Below, one piece after another: positions 45,439 to 55,419 of a stretch of DNA of 64,000 nucleotides. Under the pieces are notes generated by a model, which searched no databases, was not told the origin of the DNA, and saw only the letters and a list, made by a program, of their open reading frames with translations. Made by a program: the position numbers and the translations under genes. Origin of the DNA: Synechococcales cyanobacterium C42_A2020_086 (GTDB lineage: Bacteria; Cyanobacteriota; Cyanobacteriia; Elainellales; Elainellaceae); the NCBI GenBank assembly GCA_015272325.1, contig JACYLU010000006.1, positions 1 through 64,000 on the forward strand, in the 5' to 3' direction. How positions within the stretch are numbered: position 1 is the first letter of the stretch; every line of letters begins with the position of its first letter.

Positions 45439-46109
45439 ACCGGCCACCGCTTGAGGGCTAGTGTCAACCCGTCGGCCAAAGGCAACACGCTGAGGTTAAT
45501 GCGCTGATCCTGATACAGCCTTTGGTTAAATGCCCGGATGCCTTCGGTGCGATTGTCCTGGACCTGTGGGTCAGCCACTCGTCCCGACCAGAGTACATTG
45601 TCGATGGCAATTAGCCCACCGGGGCGGACCAGCTGCAGCGTTCGCTCGTAGTACTGGGGATAGGCGCTTTTATCGGCGTCAATGAAGGCAAAATCGAACT
45701 GGTTTGCTTGCCCTTCTGCCAATAACTGATCCAGCGTATCGAGAGCTGGAGCCAGCCGCAGGTCAATCTTGTCGGCCACGCCGGCCATCTGCCAGTAGCG
45801 GCGAGCAATGGCGGTGTATTCTTCACTGACATCGCAGGCAATCAGCTGACCGTCGGGCGGTAGCGCCAGCGCCACGCAGAGTGAACTATAGCCCGTGAAG
45901 ACCCCTATCTCCAGTGCTTTCTTGGCTCCCATGAGCTGCACCAGCAGAGCCATGAATTGCCCTTGGTCTGGCGCAATCTGCATCTGGCTCATGGGATGGG
46001 TGGCCGTTTCCTGCCGCAGCTTTTGCAGGATTTCGGACTCCCGCAGCGATATCGAGAGCAGATAGTTATACAGCGCATCGTCGATCAACGTTTTGTTAGA
46101 CACCGGCAT
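45435..46109 (-). CDS. Class I SAM-dependent O-methyltransferase (CCoAOMT-like)
   Basis: 224 residues. SAM motif I is ALEIGVFTGYSSL, and FDFAFIDADKSAYPQYYE plus GGLIAIDNVLWSGRV give the metal-binding Asp/Asn residues of cation-dependent catechol and caffeoyl-CoA O-methyltransferases. Small cyanobacterial enzymes of this type methylate vicinal hydroxyls of phenolics; the natural substrate here is unknown. Stop codon shares CTAG with the convergent CNNM-type gene. Confidence 0.93.
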   Translation of the reverse strand: MPVSNKTLIDDALYNYLLSISLRESEILQKLRQETATHPMSQMQIAPDQGQFMALLVQLMGAKKALEIGVFTGYSSLCVALALPPDGQLIACDVSEEYTAIARRYWQMAGVADKIDLRLAPALDTLDQLLAEGQANQFDFAFIDADKSAYPQYYERTLQLVRPGGLIAIDNVLWSGRVADPQVQDNRTEGIRAFNQRLYQDQRINLSVLPLADGLTLALKRWPV

Positions 46110-46245
46110 TCCTCCCAGGCAACAAACGGACTGCCTTTATCCTAGGTGGACTCCACCCGCCGTCGCACAAGGGAGCATAAGAAAACGGGACGAGCGACTG
46201 CCCACCCCGCCGATCTAGAACCGTGGCTTTACCCTAAGCCAACTC

Positions 46246-47019
46246 CTAAGTCTCTTGCTGCTTTTGACCGTTCCGCTTGGCAAGCAGCACCCCACCTAGG
46301 GCCATCAGCCCTAGAGCGATCCCGGGTTCCGGCACATCCTTCAGCTCTTTATCGAAATTAAAGGCACCTTTGCCAACGTGGAAGGAGTGGTTATCGGTTT
46401 CAAAGCCACCGCCGCCCGACTGCGAAATCACAATCCGGTTGAAGATTTCCGCCGCGCTGGTCGAGTAGAAATGAACATAGCCATTCCCTTGCTTGCCATC
46501 CCTAGCCCCTTGGCCGGAGCCGGGATGCTTCTCGGAGTAAATGGCGAACCCGCCGGCTCTGTCAATGTCAGCCGTGGTGAAGGTTCTCACTAACCGATCG
46601 CCATTAAAGAAGGAGTAGGTATTGCCGGCGTGAGCAGCGCCCCAGTTGATGCCAAAGTAGTTGAGATGCTTGGCGAGATCGATCACCACGTTCTTGCCGG
46701 AGAAGACTGCCAGGTAGTTGGAGTCGTTCTTCTCGTTGTTCGCTCCCACAGGGGCCCACATGTCTTTACGAACGCTGCTGGAACCATTGCCAACAAACGA
46801 GTAACGCGCAAAGCCGGTCGTCGGTGCACCCGAGTTGAAATCAACGGTAGTGACACCCTTAGTTCTGGAAAATTCTGAAAACGCTCCCTGATTTGTTTCG
46901 CCTTTTGGTCCAGCAATTCCTCGGGTCACCCGGAAGGACATCGCTTCGGCCGAATCGACAAAGCCAATTGTCGCCATTGCCGCGACTGCTAGACAAGCCA
47001 AGCTCTTAACACATTTCAT
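46246..47019 (-). CDS. Exported protein with PEP-CTERM sorting signal
   Basis: 257 residues from the ATG at 47019, which has GAGGA at a good distance. N-terminal signal peptide (KSLACLAVAAMATIGFVDSAEA). A ~190-residue beta-rich mature domain with Gly/Asn/Ser follows, and the C-terminus is VPEPGIALGLMALGGVLLAKRNGQ: PEP motif, hydrophobic helix and basic end. In PEP-CTERM systems exosortase cleaves at this signal and exports or anchors the protein, often with exopolysaccharide. No exosortase is in the window. The mature domain is not recognised. Confidence 0.9.
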   Translation of the reverse strand: MKCVKSLACLAVAAMATIGFVDSAEAMSFRVTRGIAGPKGETNQGAFSEFSRTKGVTTVDFNSGAPTTGFARYSFVGNGSSSVRKDMWAPVGANNEKNDSNYLAVFSGKNVVIDLAKHLNYFGINWGAAHAGNTYSFFNGDRLVRTFTTADIDRAGGFAIYSEKHPGSGQGARDGKQGNGYVHFYSTSAAEIFNRIVISQSGGGGFETDNHSFHVGKGAFNFDKELKDVPEPGIALGLMALGGVLLAKRNGQKQQET

Positions 47020-47123
47020 AGGTTGATTCCTCATGTCCAACGCATCACATGCCTCGCATTATGGAGCGGACAATGATGGGGCAAGGCGAGAGAAACCACT
47101 GATTTTTAGGCTCAGTTTCTATC

Positions 47124-47146
47124 GAAAGAATCCAAATGATTCTTTC
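47124..47146. promoter_or_regulatory. Palindrome GAAAGAATC-CAAAT-GATTCTTTC
   Basis: Perfect 9-bp arms, 5-nt centre, 105 nt upstream of the PEP-CTERM gene start on the minus strand. No T-tract follows in either direction, so an operator is more likely than a terminator. The 542-nt gap to serS also holds the 47231-47280 repeat and nothing else I recognise. Confidence 0.5.
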
Positions 47147-47230
47147 ACAAAAAAATGCAGATATGTCTAATCATGCGGGATCTTCTCGGGGATTTAACCT
47201 ATTTCATGAATTGAAAATCCATGGACTAAA

Positions 47231-47280
47231 CAGCAGAATTCAACTTTATTGACAAGCAATTTAAACATGTAATTCTGCTG
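47231..47280. repeat. 10-bp inverted repeat, 30-nt spacer
   Basis: CAGCAGAATT (47231-47240) and AATTCTGCTG (47271-47280) are exact reverse complements, 30 nt apart. The spacer is AT-rich and includes TTGACA (47249-47254) without a good -10. Lies about 280 nt upstream of serS. Confidence 0.75.
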
Positions 47281-47561
47281 CTCGGTAGAGATACGGAAAC
47301 TAGCTCAAACGGTCTTTGAAGGATATGTAAAACGATCAGTAGAGATAGCAATTGTCTGTATCTCGGTATTCCTATCGAAGACAGCGGCAACAGTTTGCTG
47401 GCGTTGGTTTGTGTCTAGATTACCCCCATCCCCAATTCGGTTCTCCAGAGATAGGATCTCAGGTTTTACCGTTGTCTCAATCATTTCGCCCTCAATCGTT
47501 CAATAAACGGTATCCTGGGTTATTGGCAACCCGATCACAGCAGAAATTTGAAGGAACAGTC

Positions 47562-48842
47562 GTGATTGATCTCAAGCAGTTACGAGAACACCCCGAGCAG
47601 GTCCAAGCCCGGTTGGGGCGACGGGGAACCTATGACGTGCAGCCAATCTTACAGTTGGATCAACAGCAGCGAGAGTTAGAAGTGAAGCGATCGCAACTGC
47701 AAGCCCGCAGTAATGAGATCGGGAAGCTGGTGGGGCAAAAAATGAAGTCTGGTGCCAAACCCGAGGATGCCGAGATCCAGAGCCTGCGGGAGGAAGGCAA
47801 CCAAATCAAAGCGCAGCTCAGTGAACTAGAACCGCAGGAAAAAGACCTGAAGGCGCAGCTAGAAGCACTGCTATTAACGATTCCCAACTTGCCCAGCGAC
47901 ACGACGCCCGTGGGTCAAAGCGAAGACGAAAACGTCGAAATTAAGCGCTGGGGTGATGAGTACCTGCCTCAAAATCCGGAGATTTTGCCGCACTGGGAGA
48001 TCGGCGAGAAACTCGGTATCCTCAATTTTGAACGAGCAACCAAGATTGCCCAGAGCCGATTTGTGGCCTTGGTTGGAGCGGGCGCGGCCCTCGAGCGGGC
48101 CCTGATCCGGTTCATGCTAGATCGGCAAACGGCGGCTGGCTACACCGAGGTGATTCCCCCTTTTCTGGTGAATACGCAGTCGCTCACGGCATCGGGGCAG
48201 CTTCCCAAGTTTGCTGAGGAAAGCTTCAAATGCGACCGAGATGATCTATGGCTGCTGCCCACGGCCGAGGTGGCAATCAATAGTCTGCATCGCGATGAAA
48301 TTCTGGCGGCCGAAGATCTGCCGCTCTACTACTGTGCCTACACACCCTGCTTTCGCCGCGAAGCTGGCAGCTATGGACGAGACACACGCGGACTGATCCG
48401 CCTGCACCAGTTTGACAAAGTAGAGCTGTTCAAATTCGTGCATCCCGACAGGTCGGAACAGGAGCATCAGACGCTCTTGCAAGACGCAGAGGCGATTCTG
48501 CAGGCGCTGCAGTTGCCCTATCGAGTGATTGAACTCTGCACAGGCGATTTAGGATTCTCGGCGACCAAAACCTTCGATCTGGAAGTCTGGCTGCCGTCGT
48601 CTGGGAAATATCGCGAAATTTCGAGCTGCTCCAACTGCGGCGATTTTCAGGCGCGGCGCGGCAACCTCCGCTTTAAGGAAGCCGGCAAAAAAGGCACTCA
48701 ATTTTTGCACACGCTGAACGGCTCAGGACTAGCCGTTGGACGCACGATGGCCGCAATTCTAGAGAACTATCAGCAGCCCGATGGCAGCGTGCGCATACCC
48801 GAGGCGCTGCAAGACTACATGGGGCAAAAGGTGCTGGAGTGA
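47562..48842 (+). CDS. serS: Seryl-tRNA synthetase
   Basis: 426 residues with a GTG start ([14 protein letters not shown]); AAGGAA lies upstream. The N-terminal coiled-coil arm (about 30-105) and class II motifs 2 ([21 protein letters not shown]) and 3 ([16 protein letters not shown]-like, here [16 protein letters not shown]) are present, with [15 protein letters not shown]. Length is standard. The open frame extends 70 codons further upstream but that part is unlike SerRS and crosses noncoding sequence. Confidence 0.96.
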   Translation: MIDLKQLREHPEQVQARLGRRGTYDVQPILQLDQQQRELEVKRSQLQARSNEIGKLVGQKMKSGAKPEDAEIQSLREEGNQIKAQLSELEPQEKDLKAQLEALLLTIPNLPSDTTPVGQSEDENVEIKRWGDEYLPQNPEILPHWEIGEKLGILNFERATKIAQSRFVALVGAGAALERALIRFMLDRQTAAGYTEVIPPFLVNTQSLTASGQLPKFAEESFKCDRDDLWLLPTAEVAINSLHRDEILAAEDLPLYYCAYTPCFRREAGSYGRDTRGLIRLHQFDKVELFKFVHPDRSEQEHQTLLQDAEAILQALQLPYRVIELCTGDLGFSATKTFDLEVWLPSSGKYREISSCSNCGDFQARRGNLRFKEAGKKGTQFLHTLNGSGLAVGRTMAAILENYQQPDGSVRIPEALQDYMGQKVLE

Positions 48843-48995
48843 GGGCAGCAACGGATTGGTTTGGGCTGGGTTTCAACTGGCTTGCCGATCGCCGACTCAG
48901 GAAGGGCACAGCCGTTTGCTCAGGTCCTGCCATCTAGGACTCAGGCACGGGAGCAAGCCAATGGAATCTGCTGCGAGCGCAAAGGAGGAGATGCA

Positions 48996-50102
48996 ATGAA
49001 TGAACCGGCATGGCGTGGGGGAATCGGGGTAAGCATCCTGATAGCATTGGTGGCCCTTCCCTTTGCCGAGAACAGTCCTGCGGTCGCCTCAGATCCGCCG
49101 GCTTTCACATCGTTTGCCGATTGGTGTACCAACCTGGAACACTTGCCCCGAGAGCAACGGCGAACCGTGGCGGCCATGCTGAACCAAGCCCAGACCTCAG
49201 AGTGTGAGCTGGCTAGCCAACGGCTGACCCAAACCCGAATCCTAAATTTGAGCAGCCGCGAACTGACTCAGCTAGAGCCGCTGCAATCGCTACCGCAGCT
49301 TCGGCAATTGGATCTGTCTAACAATCGGATTCGCGACCTTAGCCCGTTGCAGCACCTGCCCAATGTGTCGCTGCTGAATTTGAGCCGCAATCGGCTAGAA
49401 GACCTGACGCCACTGCAAGGACTGAGCCAGTTGACCGTCTTGGATCTCAGCCACAATCGCATTCGCGAGCTGACTGGACTAGCCTCGCTGTCTCGTCTCA
49501 CCCAGCTAAATCTGCAGCACAACGAAGTTACCGACATCACACCGCTGCAATCCCTATCCATGCTCTCGACCCTAGATCTCAGCCACAACCGGATCACCGA
49601 CACCACCGCCCTCCAGGGCTTAGGCAACCTGAGGGTCTTGGGCCTCAGCCACAACCGGATCACCGACATCACACCGCTGCAAGGGTTGAGCCAGCTCAGC
49701 TCCCTAGGATTGGGGCATAACCAGATTATCGACATCACGCCACTGCAATCCCTGACCACGCTCACCGCGTTGAACGTCATGGATAACCAATTAACGGACC
49801 TAAATCCTATCCAGGGCTTGTCGCAGCTCGTGGTGTTGGGACTAGACGGAAACCAGATCAGCAGCTTGAGTCCATTGCAGCCGCTGGTCAATCTAGACAC
49901 GTTGGGGTTGAGCCGCAATCGGGTAGCAGATGTCTCGCCTCTCCAAGGATTGAGCAACCTCGCTGCCTTGGATCTCAGCCGCAACGAGGTTACCGACATC
50001 AGCCCGTTGCGCACTCTCAGCAATCTGCAATTTCTGAATTTGCAGGATAATCCTCTCGCTGATCCGACTTGTCCAGTGGAGGCGGCGGTGTGCGAATTCT
50101 AG
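48996..50102 (+). CDS. Exported leucine-rich-repeat protein (12 x 22-residue repeats)
   Basis: 368 residues from the ATG at 48996, with AAAGGAGGAG directly upstream. A signal peptide (about 1-32, GVSILIALVALPFAENSPAVAS) is followed by a Cys-containing cap (33-81), twelve uninterrupted 22-residue repeats (82-345; for example LDLSHNRITDITPLQGLSQL) and a C-terminal cap with two Cys (PTCPVEAAVC). This is the internalin/SDS22-like repeat class, a protein-binding surface probably in the periplasm or outside. Repeats 5-8 are also nearly identical at DNA level. Lies 153 nt after serS; ligand unknown. Confidence 0.92.
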   Translation: MNEPAWRGGIGVSILIALVALPFAENSPAVASDPPAFTSFADWCTNLEHLPREQRRTVAAMLNQAQTSECELASQRLTQTRILNLSSRELTQLEPLQSLPQLRQLDLSNNRIRDLSPLQHLPNVSLLNLSRNRLEDLTPLQGLSQLTVLDLSHNRIRELTGLASLSRLTQLNLQHNEVTDITPLQSLSMLSTLDLSHNRITDTTALQGLGNLRVLGLSHNRITDITPLQGLSQLSSLGLGHNQIIDITPLQSLTTLTALNVMDNQLTDLNPIQGLSQLVVLGLDGNQISSLSPLQPLVNLDTLGLSRNRVADVSPLQGLSNLAALDLSRNEVTDISPLRTLSNLQFLNLQDNPLADPTCPVEAAVCEF

Positions 50103-50163
50103 TCCGAATTCCAGCTGATTACGGGCAAACTGGATTAATACGAATTAATACATAATTAATACA

Positions 50164-51612
50164 TTAATACGCCCCTTCCCCAGTGAGCACCACCCAGACC
50201 GTGCGCATCAGGATATACACATCTAGCCATACCGACCAATTGCGGACATAGTAGGCATCGAGGCTAACGCGCTCTTCGTAGGTGATATTGTTGCGCCCCG
50301 ACACCTGCCACAGCCCGGTGAGTCCAGGAATCACCTTCGTATAGAGCGAGAACTTGTCGCCATAGCGGGGAATTTCCTCTTCGATGATTGGGCGGGGACC
50401 CACGAGGCTCATCTCGCCGCGCAAAATATTCCAGAGTTGCGGCAGTTCATCTAGACTGGTGCGCCGCAGAAACCGCCCAACTCGGGTAACTCGCGGATCG
50501 TGCCGCAGTTTTTGGTCTTGCTCCCAAGCGTGCCGCAGTTCGGGGTGCTTTTCCAAGTAGTCTTTCAGGGCATGGTCAGCATCCTGCACCATGGTGCGAA
50601 ACTTCCAGGCCCGAAAAAATTCGCCACCCTGACCTATGCGCGTTTGGCGGTAGAAGATCGGTCCCGGAGAGTCGAGTTTGATTAGCAGCGCAATCAGCAC
50701 AATCAGCGGCAGGACGAGCAAGCCGCCAATCAAAGTGGCTGCCAAATCGATCAAAAACTTGGCTAAGCGAGGACCGGGCAGCAGCAGCCGCTGTCGCACC
50801 TCTAGACCCAAGACACCGCCCATGTCCTTGGCTTCCACCCAAAGGCTAGAAAACTCGAACAAATCGGGAATCACCAGCAGATGGGCAAAGGTGCTGCCGT
50901 AGCGTTCCAGCAGGTTCAGCAGTCGGTCGCGGGGCACGCCGGGCATGGCGACAATCGCGTAGGGAATTTTGCGGGTGCGAGCCAGAGCCGGGGCCAGTTC
51001 GACGCCACCCACGACCGGCACCCCATGCAGCGAGCCATGCTTTTCGGGGTCGTCATCAAGTACCAGAACCGGCTTGAGTCCGGTACTCGGACGGCGCTTC
51101 AGCGTGCGGATCACCATGCTGCCGGTTTTGCCTGCCCCCAACACCATTACCGGATAGCCCCACCAGCGGCGACGGGCCACAATCAGACGCATCCCAGCAC
51201 GACAAACCACGACCAGCAGCAGCGACAGCGCCCAAGCCATGACGAACACGCCGCGCGAGTAGATCTCCCCTTCTCGCCGCATAAACACCATTGCCGCCAG
51301 CGCTAGATACATCAACGTTGTGGAGAGACAGGTCCAGCGCAACTCATCCACCGGACTGATGGCCACTCCGGGATAAAGCCCCACAATAGTATAGGTGGCA
51401 ATAAATAGGCCCAATACCGGCCAGAGCTGCCAGTAGAGCGACGGGTGAAATTGCCCATCGAGGAGCAAACGGACATAGACGCTGATCACGCCGGCCAGGG
51501 TCAATGCCACCAGGTCACTGCCAATGGTTAACACGTAGGTGGGCCACGATCGCGTCGAGATGCTTAACGCCAGAAGCGTAGGATGTAATGTGCGGTTCAG
51601 TTGCATGGCCAT
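50164..51612 (-). CDS. Polyprenyl glycosylphosphotransferase (WbaP-like)
   Basis: 482 residues. Starts polysaccharide repeat synthesis by moving a sugar phosphate onto undecaprenyl phosphate. Four N-terminal helices (about 25-145), a Rossmann-like CoA-binding-type domain ([23 protein letters not shown]), one more membrane segment, and the catalytic domain with [28 protein letters not shown] and [22 protein letters not shown]. The glycosyltransferase 18 nt upstream on the same strand makes an operon. Its end abuts an ATTAATAC-rich repeat at 50133-50170. Confidence 0.95.
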   Translation of the reverse strand: MAMQLNRTLHPTLLALSISTRSWPTYVLTIGSDLVALTLAGVISVYVRLLLDGQFHPSLYWQLWPVLGLFIATYTIVGLYPGVAISPVDELRWTCLSTTLMYLALAAMVFMRREGEIYSRGVFVMAWALSLLLVVVCRAGMRLIVARRRWWGYPVMVLGAGKTGSMVIRTLKRRPSTGLKPVLVLDDDPEKHGSLHGVPVVGGVELAPALARTRKIPYAIVAMPGVPRDRLLNLLERYGSTFAHLLVIPDLFEFSSLWVEAKDMGGVLGLEVRQRLLLPGPRLAKFLIDLAATLIGGLLVLPLIVLIALLIKLDSPGPIFYRQTRIGQGGEFFRAWKFRTMVQDADHALKDYLEKHPELRHAWEQDQKLRHDPRVTRVGRFLRRTSLDELPQLWNILRGEMSLVGPRPIIEEEIPRYGDKFSLYTKVIPGLTGLWQVSGRNNITYEERVSLDAYYVRNWSVWLDVYILMRTVWVVLTGEGAY

Positions 51613-51630
51613 TGATCACTCCTCACGCTA

Positions 51631-52755
51631 TTACTGTATGGCATCCTTCCGCTGAAATTCTGTCCATTTGCGATCGATATAGTGAGAAAGTTGATGGCGG
51701 AATCGCTCGGGCGTGAATCGTTCAGCATGGTGACGCAGGATCTCGACCGGAAACTCTTGTTGCTTGGACTCAAAGAGTTGGACAGCGCTGATCAGGCTAG
51801 CAGCGGTTTGCTCAGGAAACAGCAGCCCCGTCTTGCCGGGAATCACGGTTTCTGTAGCGCCGCCTTTGCCGTAGGCAATCACCGGAGCACCGGCTGCCTG
51901 CGCCTCCACTAAGGCAATGCCAAAGTCCTCGGCGGCCGCAAACACAAAAGCTTTGCAGCGCTGCATCAGATCGACTACGACCGCCTCCGGTTGGTGCCCC
52001 AAAATGGTGATATTGGACTTAGCCATGGCGTAAATCCGCTGCCGCTCGCTGCCATCCCCCACCACCACTAGCGGCAAGCCGAGCTGGTTAAAGGCGTCAA
52101 TAATTACATCTACGCGCTTGTAGGGCACAAAGCGAGACAGAACAAAGTAAAACTCCTCCCGCTGCGAGTTGGGTTGGAACCGCTCGACGGCCACTGGCGG
52201 ATAGATCACATGAGCCGAGCGGCGGTAGGTTTTGCGGATTCGCTGGGCGACATAGCGCGAGTTGGCGATAAAGTGATCCACCCGATTAGCACTGGCTACG
52301 TCCCAGAGCCGCAGATAGTGCAGCACGAGCTGTGTTAACCCCGACTTGAGTCCGCGATTCAGCTTCGCACCCTGCAGATACTGCTGCTGCAAATCCCAGG
52401 CGTAGCGCACGGGCGTATGGACATAGCTAATGTGGAGCTGGTCGGCGCGCGTCATGACGCCTTTGGCAACAGCATGGCTGCTGGACAAAACCAGGTCGTA
52501 CCCCGAAACGTCAAACTGCTCGATTGCCAGCGGCATCAGCGGCAGGTAGTTGCGAAAGTGGGGATTGGCAAAGGGCAGCTTCTGCAAAAATGACGTGGTG
52601 ACCGGCTTGTGCCGAATGAAATATTTCAGCTCGGGCGGCAAAAATTCTACTAGGCTAAACAGATCGGCATCGGGATACAGATTCAGCATCTGCTCGACCA
52701 CCCGTTCGGAACCGGCATGGGTGACTAGCCACTCGTGAACGATGGCGGTTCGCAT
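51631..52755 (-). CDS. Glycosyltransferase family 4
   Basis: 374 residues, GT-B fold. N-terminal MRTAIVHEWLVTHAGSERVVEQ, central HVIYPPVAVERFQPN, and the C-terminal donor-binding EDFGIALVEAQAAGAPVIAYGKGGATE with its ExxxxxxxE pattern. Similar to WbaZ-type mannosyltransferases, though donor and acceptor are unknown. Precedes the WbaP-like gene on the same strand, so both likely build one exopolysaccharide or O-antigen-like unit. Confidence 0.92.
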   Translation of the reverse strand: MRTAIVHEWLVTHAGSERVVEQMLNLYPDADLFSLVEFLPPELKYFIRHKPVTTSFLQKLPFANPHFRNYLPLMPLAIEQFDVSGYDLVLSSSHAVAKGVMTRADQLHISYVHTPVRYAWDLQQQYLQGAKLNRGLKSGLTQLVLHYLRLWDVASANRVDHFIANSRYVAQRIRKTYRRSAHVIYPPVAVERFQPNSQREEFYFVLSRFVPYKRVDVIIDAFNQLGLPLVVVGDGSERQRIYAMAKSNITILGHQPEAVVVDLMQRCKAFVFAAAEDFGIALVEAQAAGAPVIAYGKGGATETVIPGKTGLLFPEQTAASLISAVQLFESKQQEFPVEILRHHAERFTPERFRHQLSHYIDRKWTEFQRKDAIQ

Positions 52756-52881
52756 GAAATTCCTCCCCTCTCACTGTCACACCAATCCCCGACCTGTGGA
52801 GCGAACCAGATGGTTCCCCATCGAGATTATCCATTCTGAGAGTACCGGGTTAGGGGATCACTCAGGTGAATATGTCGGGTT

Positions 52882-54315
52882 TTATCTTACACAGCGATCG
52901 CAATGCCCGCAGCCCCGCCCCAGAGCCTCCGCTTCTGTGGAGAAGCCAAAGCTACGCAGCAGGAATTGCCAGCGGCAGGTGCAGCTGTGGAGGTAGCGGT
53001 GGATGGGCTGGGCGGCGTCAGTGGGCTGAGCTAACGGCTTGACACTGCGATCGATGCGGTAGTGGAAGGGGTCCTGCCACTGCAACTGACCGGCACGGTG
53101 CAGTAACGCTAAGGCAACAGCGGCGTCGGGGAATTTGCGGCTAATGGCGTTGATATTGCCCTCTGCAGGCAATTGTTTCAGCAGACGCTGGGCGATTTGG
53201 TGCTGCTGCCGCTGTCGCTGCTGGAAAAACTGCTGCCGCTGAGAATCGCTGGGATCGAGCCAGCCGGTAGGTTCGCTGATTAGGGTTAGCGCCTGAGTGG
53301 GTTTGCCGTCGCGACCGCCCCGCCCCACTTCCTGCACATATTCCGAGAGCAGCATTGGCGGCTGAAAGTGGACGACCCAGCGGACGTCTGGCTTGTTGAT
53401 GCCCATTCCGAAGGCTGACGTGCAGACCACAAAAGGTAGTTCCTCTCCCAGCCAGGCCGCTTCGATCAGGCGGCGCTCTTGGGGACCCAGTCCTGCATGA
53501 TAAGCGGCGGTAGCATACCCCTGCTGCTTCAGCTCATTGGCCAGTTCTTCGCTGTCTCGCCGCGTGCGGACGTAGATCAGTCCTGCTCCCGAATGGGTCT
53601 GCAACCAGTGTCGCAGGGCTTGGCGGCGTCCCCTTGGTGTCCAGACGGTGTGCACAGATAAATGCAAATTTGAACGATAGGGGCTTTGCAAAAACACCTG
53701 CGGGTCTTGGAGCTGCAACACCTGCCGGATTGTCTGCTGCACTAGCGGATCGGCCGTAGCGGTAAAAGCGGCGATTGTGATGCGGCTGCCTGGTGGCTTG
53801 GTACACAGCAGCGCTGAACGCACCGCCCCTAGCCGTCGGTATGCCGGACGAAACGTATCGCCCCACTGAGCTAAACAATGGGCCTCATCCAAAATCAGCC
53901 CGTTGATGGCGATCTGGGGCTGGCAAAGGCGGTGCCAGACGGGTTCGCTGAGCAGCGTCTCGGGCGACACATACAGCAAGCGCAGCCGCTGTTGCTCTAG
54001 CTCCCAGAGGGTGCGTCGGCGCTGTTGGCTTGGCAGTTCGCTGTGCAGCAGAGCGGCGGGTAAATGCCGCTGTCGCAGTTCCTGAACTTGGTTTTCCATG
54101 AGTGCCAGCAAGGGCGACACTACGAGCGTTAGTCCCGTCTCCAGCAAGGCCGGCAACTGAAAGCAGATCGACTTGCCGCCGCCCGTAGGCATGACGACCA
54201 GCGCATCCTGCTTGTCCAGCAAACAGCGGATGATCTCGCCTTGAGGTGGTCGAAAATCGGTATAGCCCCAAATTCGCTGAAACTGAGCCTGCACTCGCTG
54301 CCATGTCTGCGGCAT
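52882..54315 (-). CDS. recQ: RecQ-family ATP-dependent DNA helicase
   Basis: 477 residues. Helicase motifs: FRPPQGEIIRCLL, Walker A MPTGGGKSICFQLPALL, LILDEAHCLAQWG, TATADPLVQQTI, and VQEVGRGGRDGKPTQALTL. A C-terminal zinc motif ends CTCRWQFLLRSFG and GCGHCDRCVR. It stops there, lacking the winged-helix and HRDC domains of E. coli RecQ, a short form found in many cyanobacteria. Role in DNA repair and fork restart. Confidence 0.94.
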   Translation of the reverse strand: MPQTWQRVQAQFQRIWGYTDFRPPQGEIIRCLLDKQDALVVMPTGGGKSICFQLPALLETGLTLVVSPLLALMENQVQELRQRHLPAALLHSELPSQQRRRTLWELEQQRLRLLYVSPETLLSEPVWHRLCQPQIAINGLILDEAHCLAQWGDTFRPAYRRLGAVRSALLCTKPPGSRITIAAFTATADPLVQQTIRQVLQLQDPQVFLQSPYRSNLHLSVHTVWTPRGRRQALRHWLQTHSGAGLIYVRTRRDSEELANELKQQGYATAAYHAGLGPQERRLIEAAWLGEELPFVVCTSAFGMGINKPDVRWVVHFQPPMLLSEYVQEVGRGGRDGKPTQALTLISEPTGWLDPSDSQRQQFFQQRQRQQHQIAQRLLKQLPAEGNINAISRKFPDAAVALALLHRAGQLQWQDPFHYRIDRSVKPLAQPTDAAQPIHRYLHSCTCRWQFLLRSFGFSTEAEALGRGCGHCDRCVR

Positions 54316-54388
54316 TGTTGCTCTCCAACGATTATCCCTTCAGCATGTCTCTGGCTTCAGGGTTCCCCGATGAGCAACATCACTCAAG

Positions 54389-55285
54389 CTACAATCCCAG
54401 TTTCTCCAGCACCGGGCGAGTTGAAACAATATGCCGATTCAGTCCCAGCCGCTTCGGTTCAATGCCCAGCGCCAGCGCCACGAGCTGCGACAGATGCAGT
54501 ACAGGTAGTCCCAAGCGTTCACCGATCACGTTTTCGACTTCCGGCTGCCGGGAATCGAGGTTGAGGTGGCACAAGGGACAGGGCGTTACCAGACAGTCGG
54601 CTCCTGCTGCGATGGCTTCCTGGATATGTCCCCCCGCCATTTTGAAGGACTGCGTTGTAGCATAGCTGGACAGCGGCCAGCCGCAGCACTGAGTGCGACC
54701 GCGGTAGTAAACTGGTGTTGCCCCCACCGCCTGAAACAAGTTCTCCATCGACTGGGGATTGTAGGGGTCGTCGTAGGGCAGGTGCTTTTGGGCCCGCAGC
54801 AGATAGCAGCCGTAGAAGGCGGCACATTTCAAGCCGCTGAGCTGACGGGTGACGCGCTGCTGCAGCGCCTCTAAGCCAAAATCGCCAACGAGTGCCCAGA
54901 GCAGGTGCTTGACCTCGGTGGTACCTTTGTAGGGCGAACAGCCTTCGTGTTCTAAAAGCCCGTTGATCTGCTCCAGATAGTGGGGGTCCGTCTGCTGGCG
55001 ATCTTTTAGGCGCTCGTCCACTTGCCCAATCACGCCCTGACAGGTGCTGCAATGGGTGAGCAGCGGCAAATTCAACGCTTCGGCCAGGGCAATGTTGCGG
55101 GCGTTAACGGTGTCTTCCAGGAGCTGAGAATCTTCTTTAAATGTGCCAGAGCCACAGCAAGACGCTTTCTTTAGCTCGATCAGCTCGATGCCCAGCGCTT
55201 GCGTCAGCACTTGGGTAGACATATACAGTTCCCGGCAAGCACCCTGGGCCACGCATCCCGGGAAATAGGCATACTTCAAAGTCAT
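54389..55285 (-). CDS. HdrB-like protein with two CCG domains
   Basis: 298 residues from the ATG at 55285 (MTLKYAYFPGCVAQGA). Two CCG (cysteine-rich) modules: Cys in FPGC, SCCGSGTF and HCSTCQGV; then YGCYLL, TQCCGWPLSSY and TPCPLCHLNL. These ligate a noncubane [4Fe-4S] pair in heterodisulfide reductase subunit B. Stand-alone HdrB-like proteins occur in cyanobacteria; they may serve a succinate dehydrogenase/fumarate reductase-type or other quinone-linked enzyme, but the partner is not in this window. A frame from 55381 is longer yet atypical. Confidence 0.9.
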   Translation of the reverse strand: MTLKYAYFPGCVAQGACRELYMSTQVLTQALGIELIELKKASCCGSGTFKEDSQLLEDTVNARNIALAEALNLPLLTHCSTCQGVIGQVDERLKDRQQTDPHYLEQINGLLEHEGCSPYKGTTEVKHLLWALVGDFGLEALQQRVTRQLSGLKCAAFYGCYLLRAQKHLPYDDPYNPQSMENLFQAVGATPVYYRGRTQCCGWPLSSYATTQSFKMAGGHIQEAIAAGADCLVTPCPLCHLNLDSRQPEVENVIGERLGLPVLHLSQLVALALGIEPKRLGLNRHIVSTRPVLEKLGL

Positions 55286-55419
55286 GGATCGGTATGGAGG
55301 TGGGTTTCGGGTCATCCTCTCTATACGATCTATGATGCTGCGTTTGGCAGCGTCTGGGATGGAATCCCTACTTTCTCTCAAGGTGATTTCTCTAAAGGTG
55401 ATCTGCGAGAATCAGAACT

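Noticed and set aside
49268-50023. 251-codon minus-strand open frame over the leucine-rich-repeat gene
   Set aside because: Produced by the repeated codons of the real gene read in antisense; its translation is itself an artificial repeat.
51613-51630. ACTCCTCAC similar to the core of cyanobacterial RNA Yfr1
   Set aside because: Only 18 nt separate the two genes, so no RNA gene fits and the following bases differ from the Yfr1 motif.
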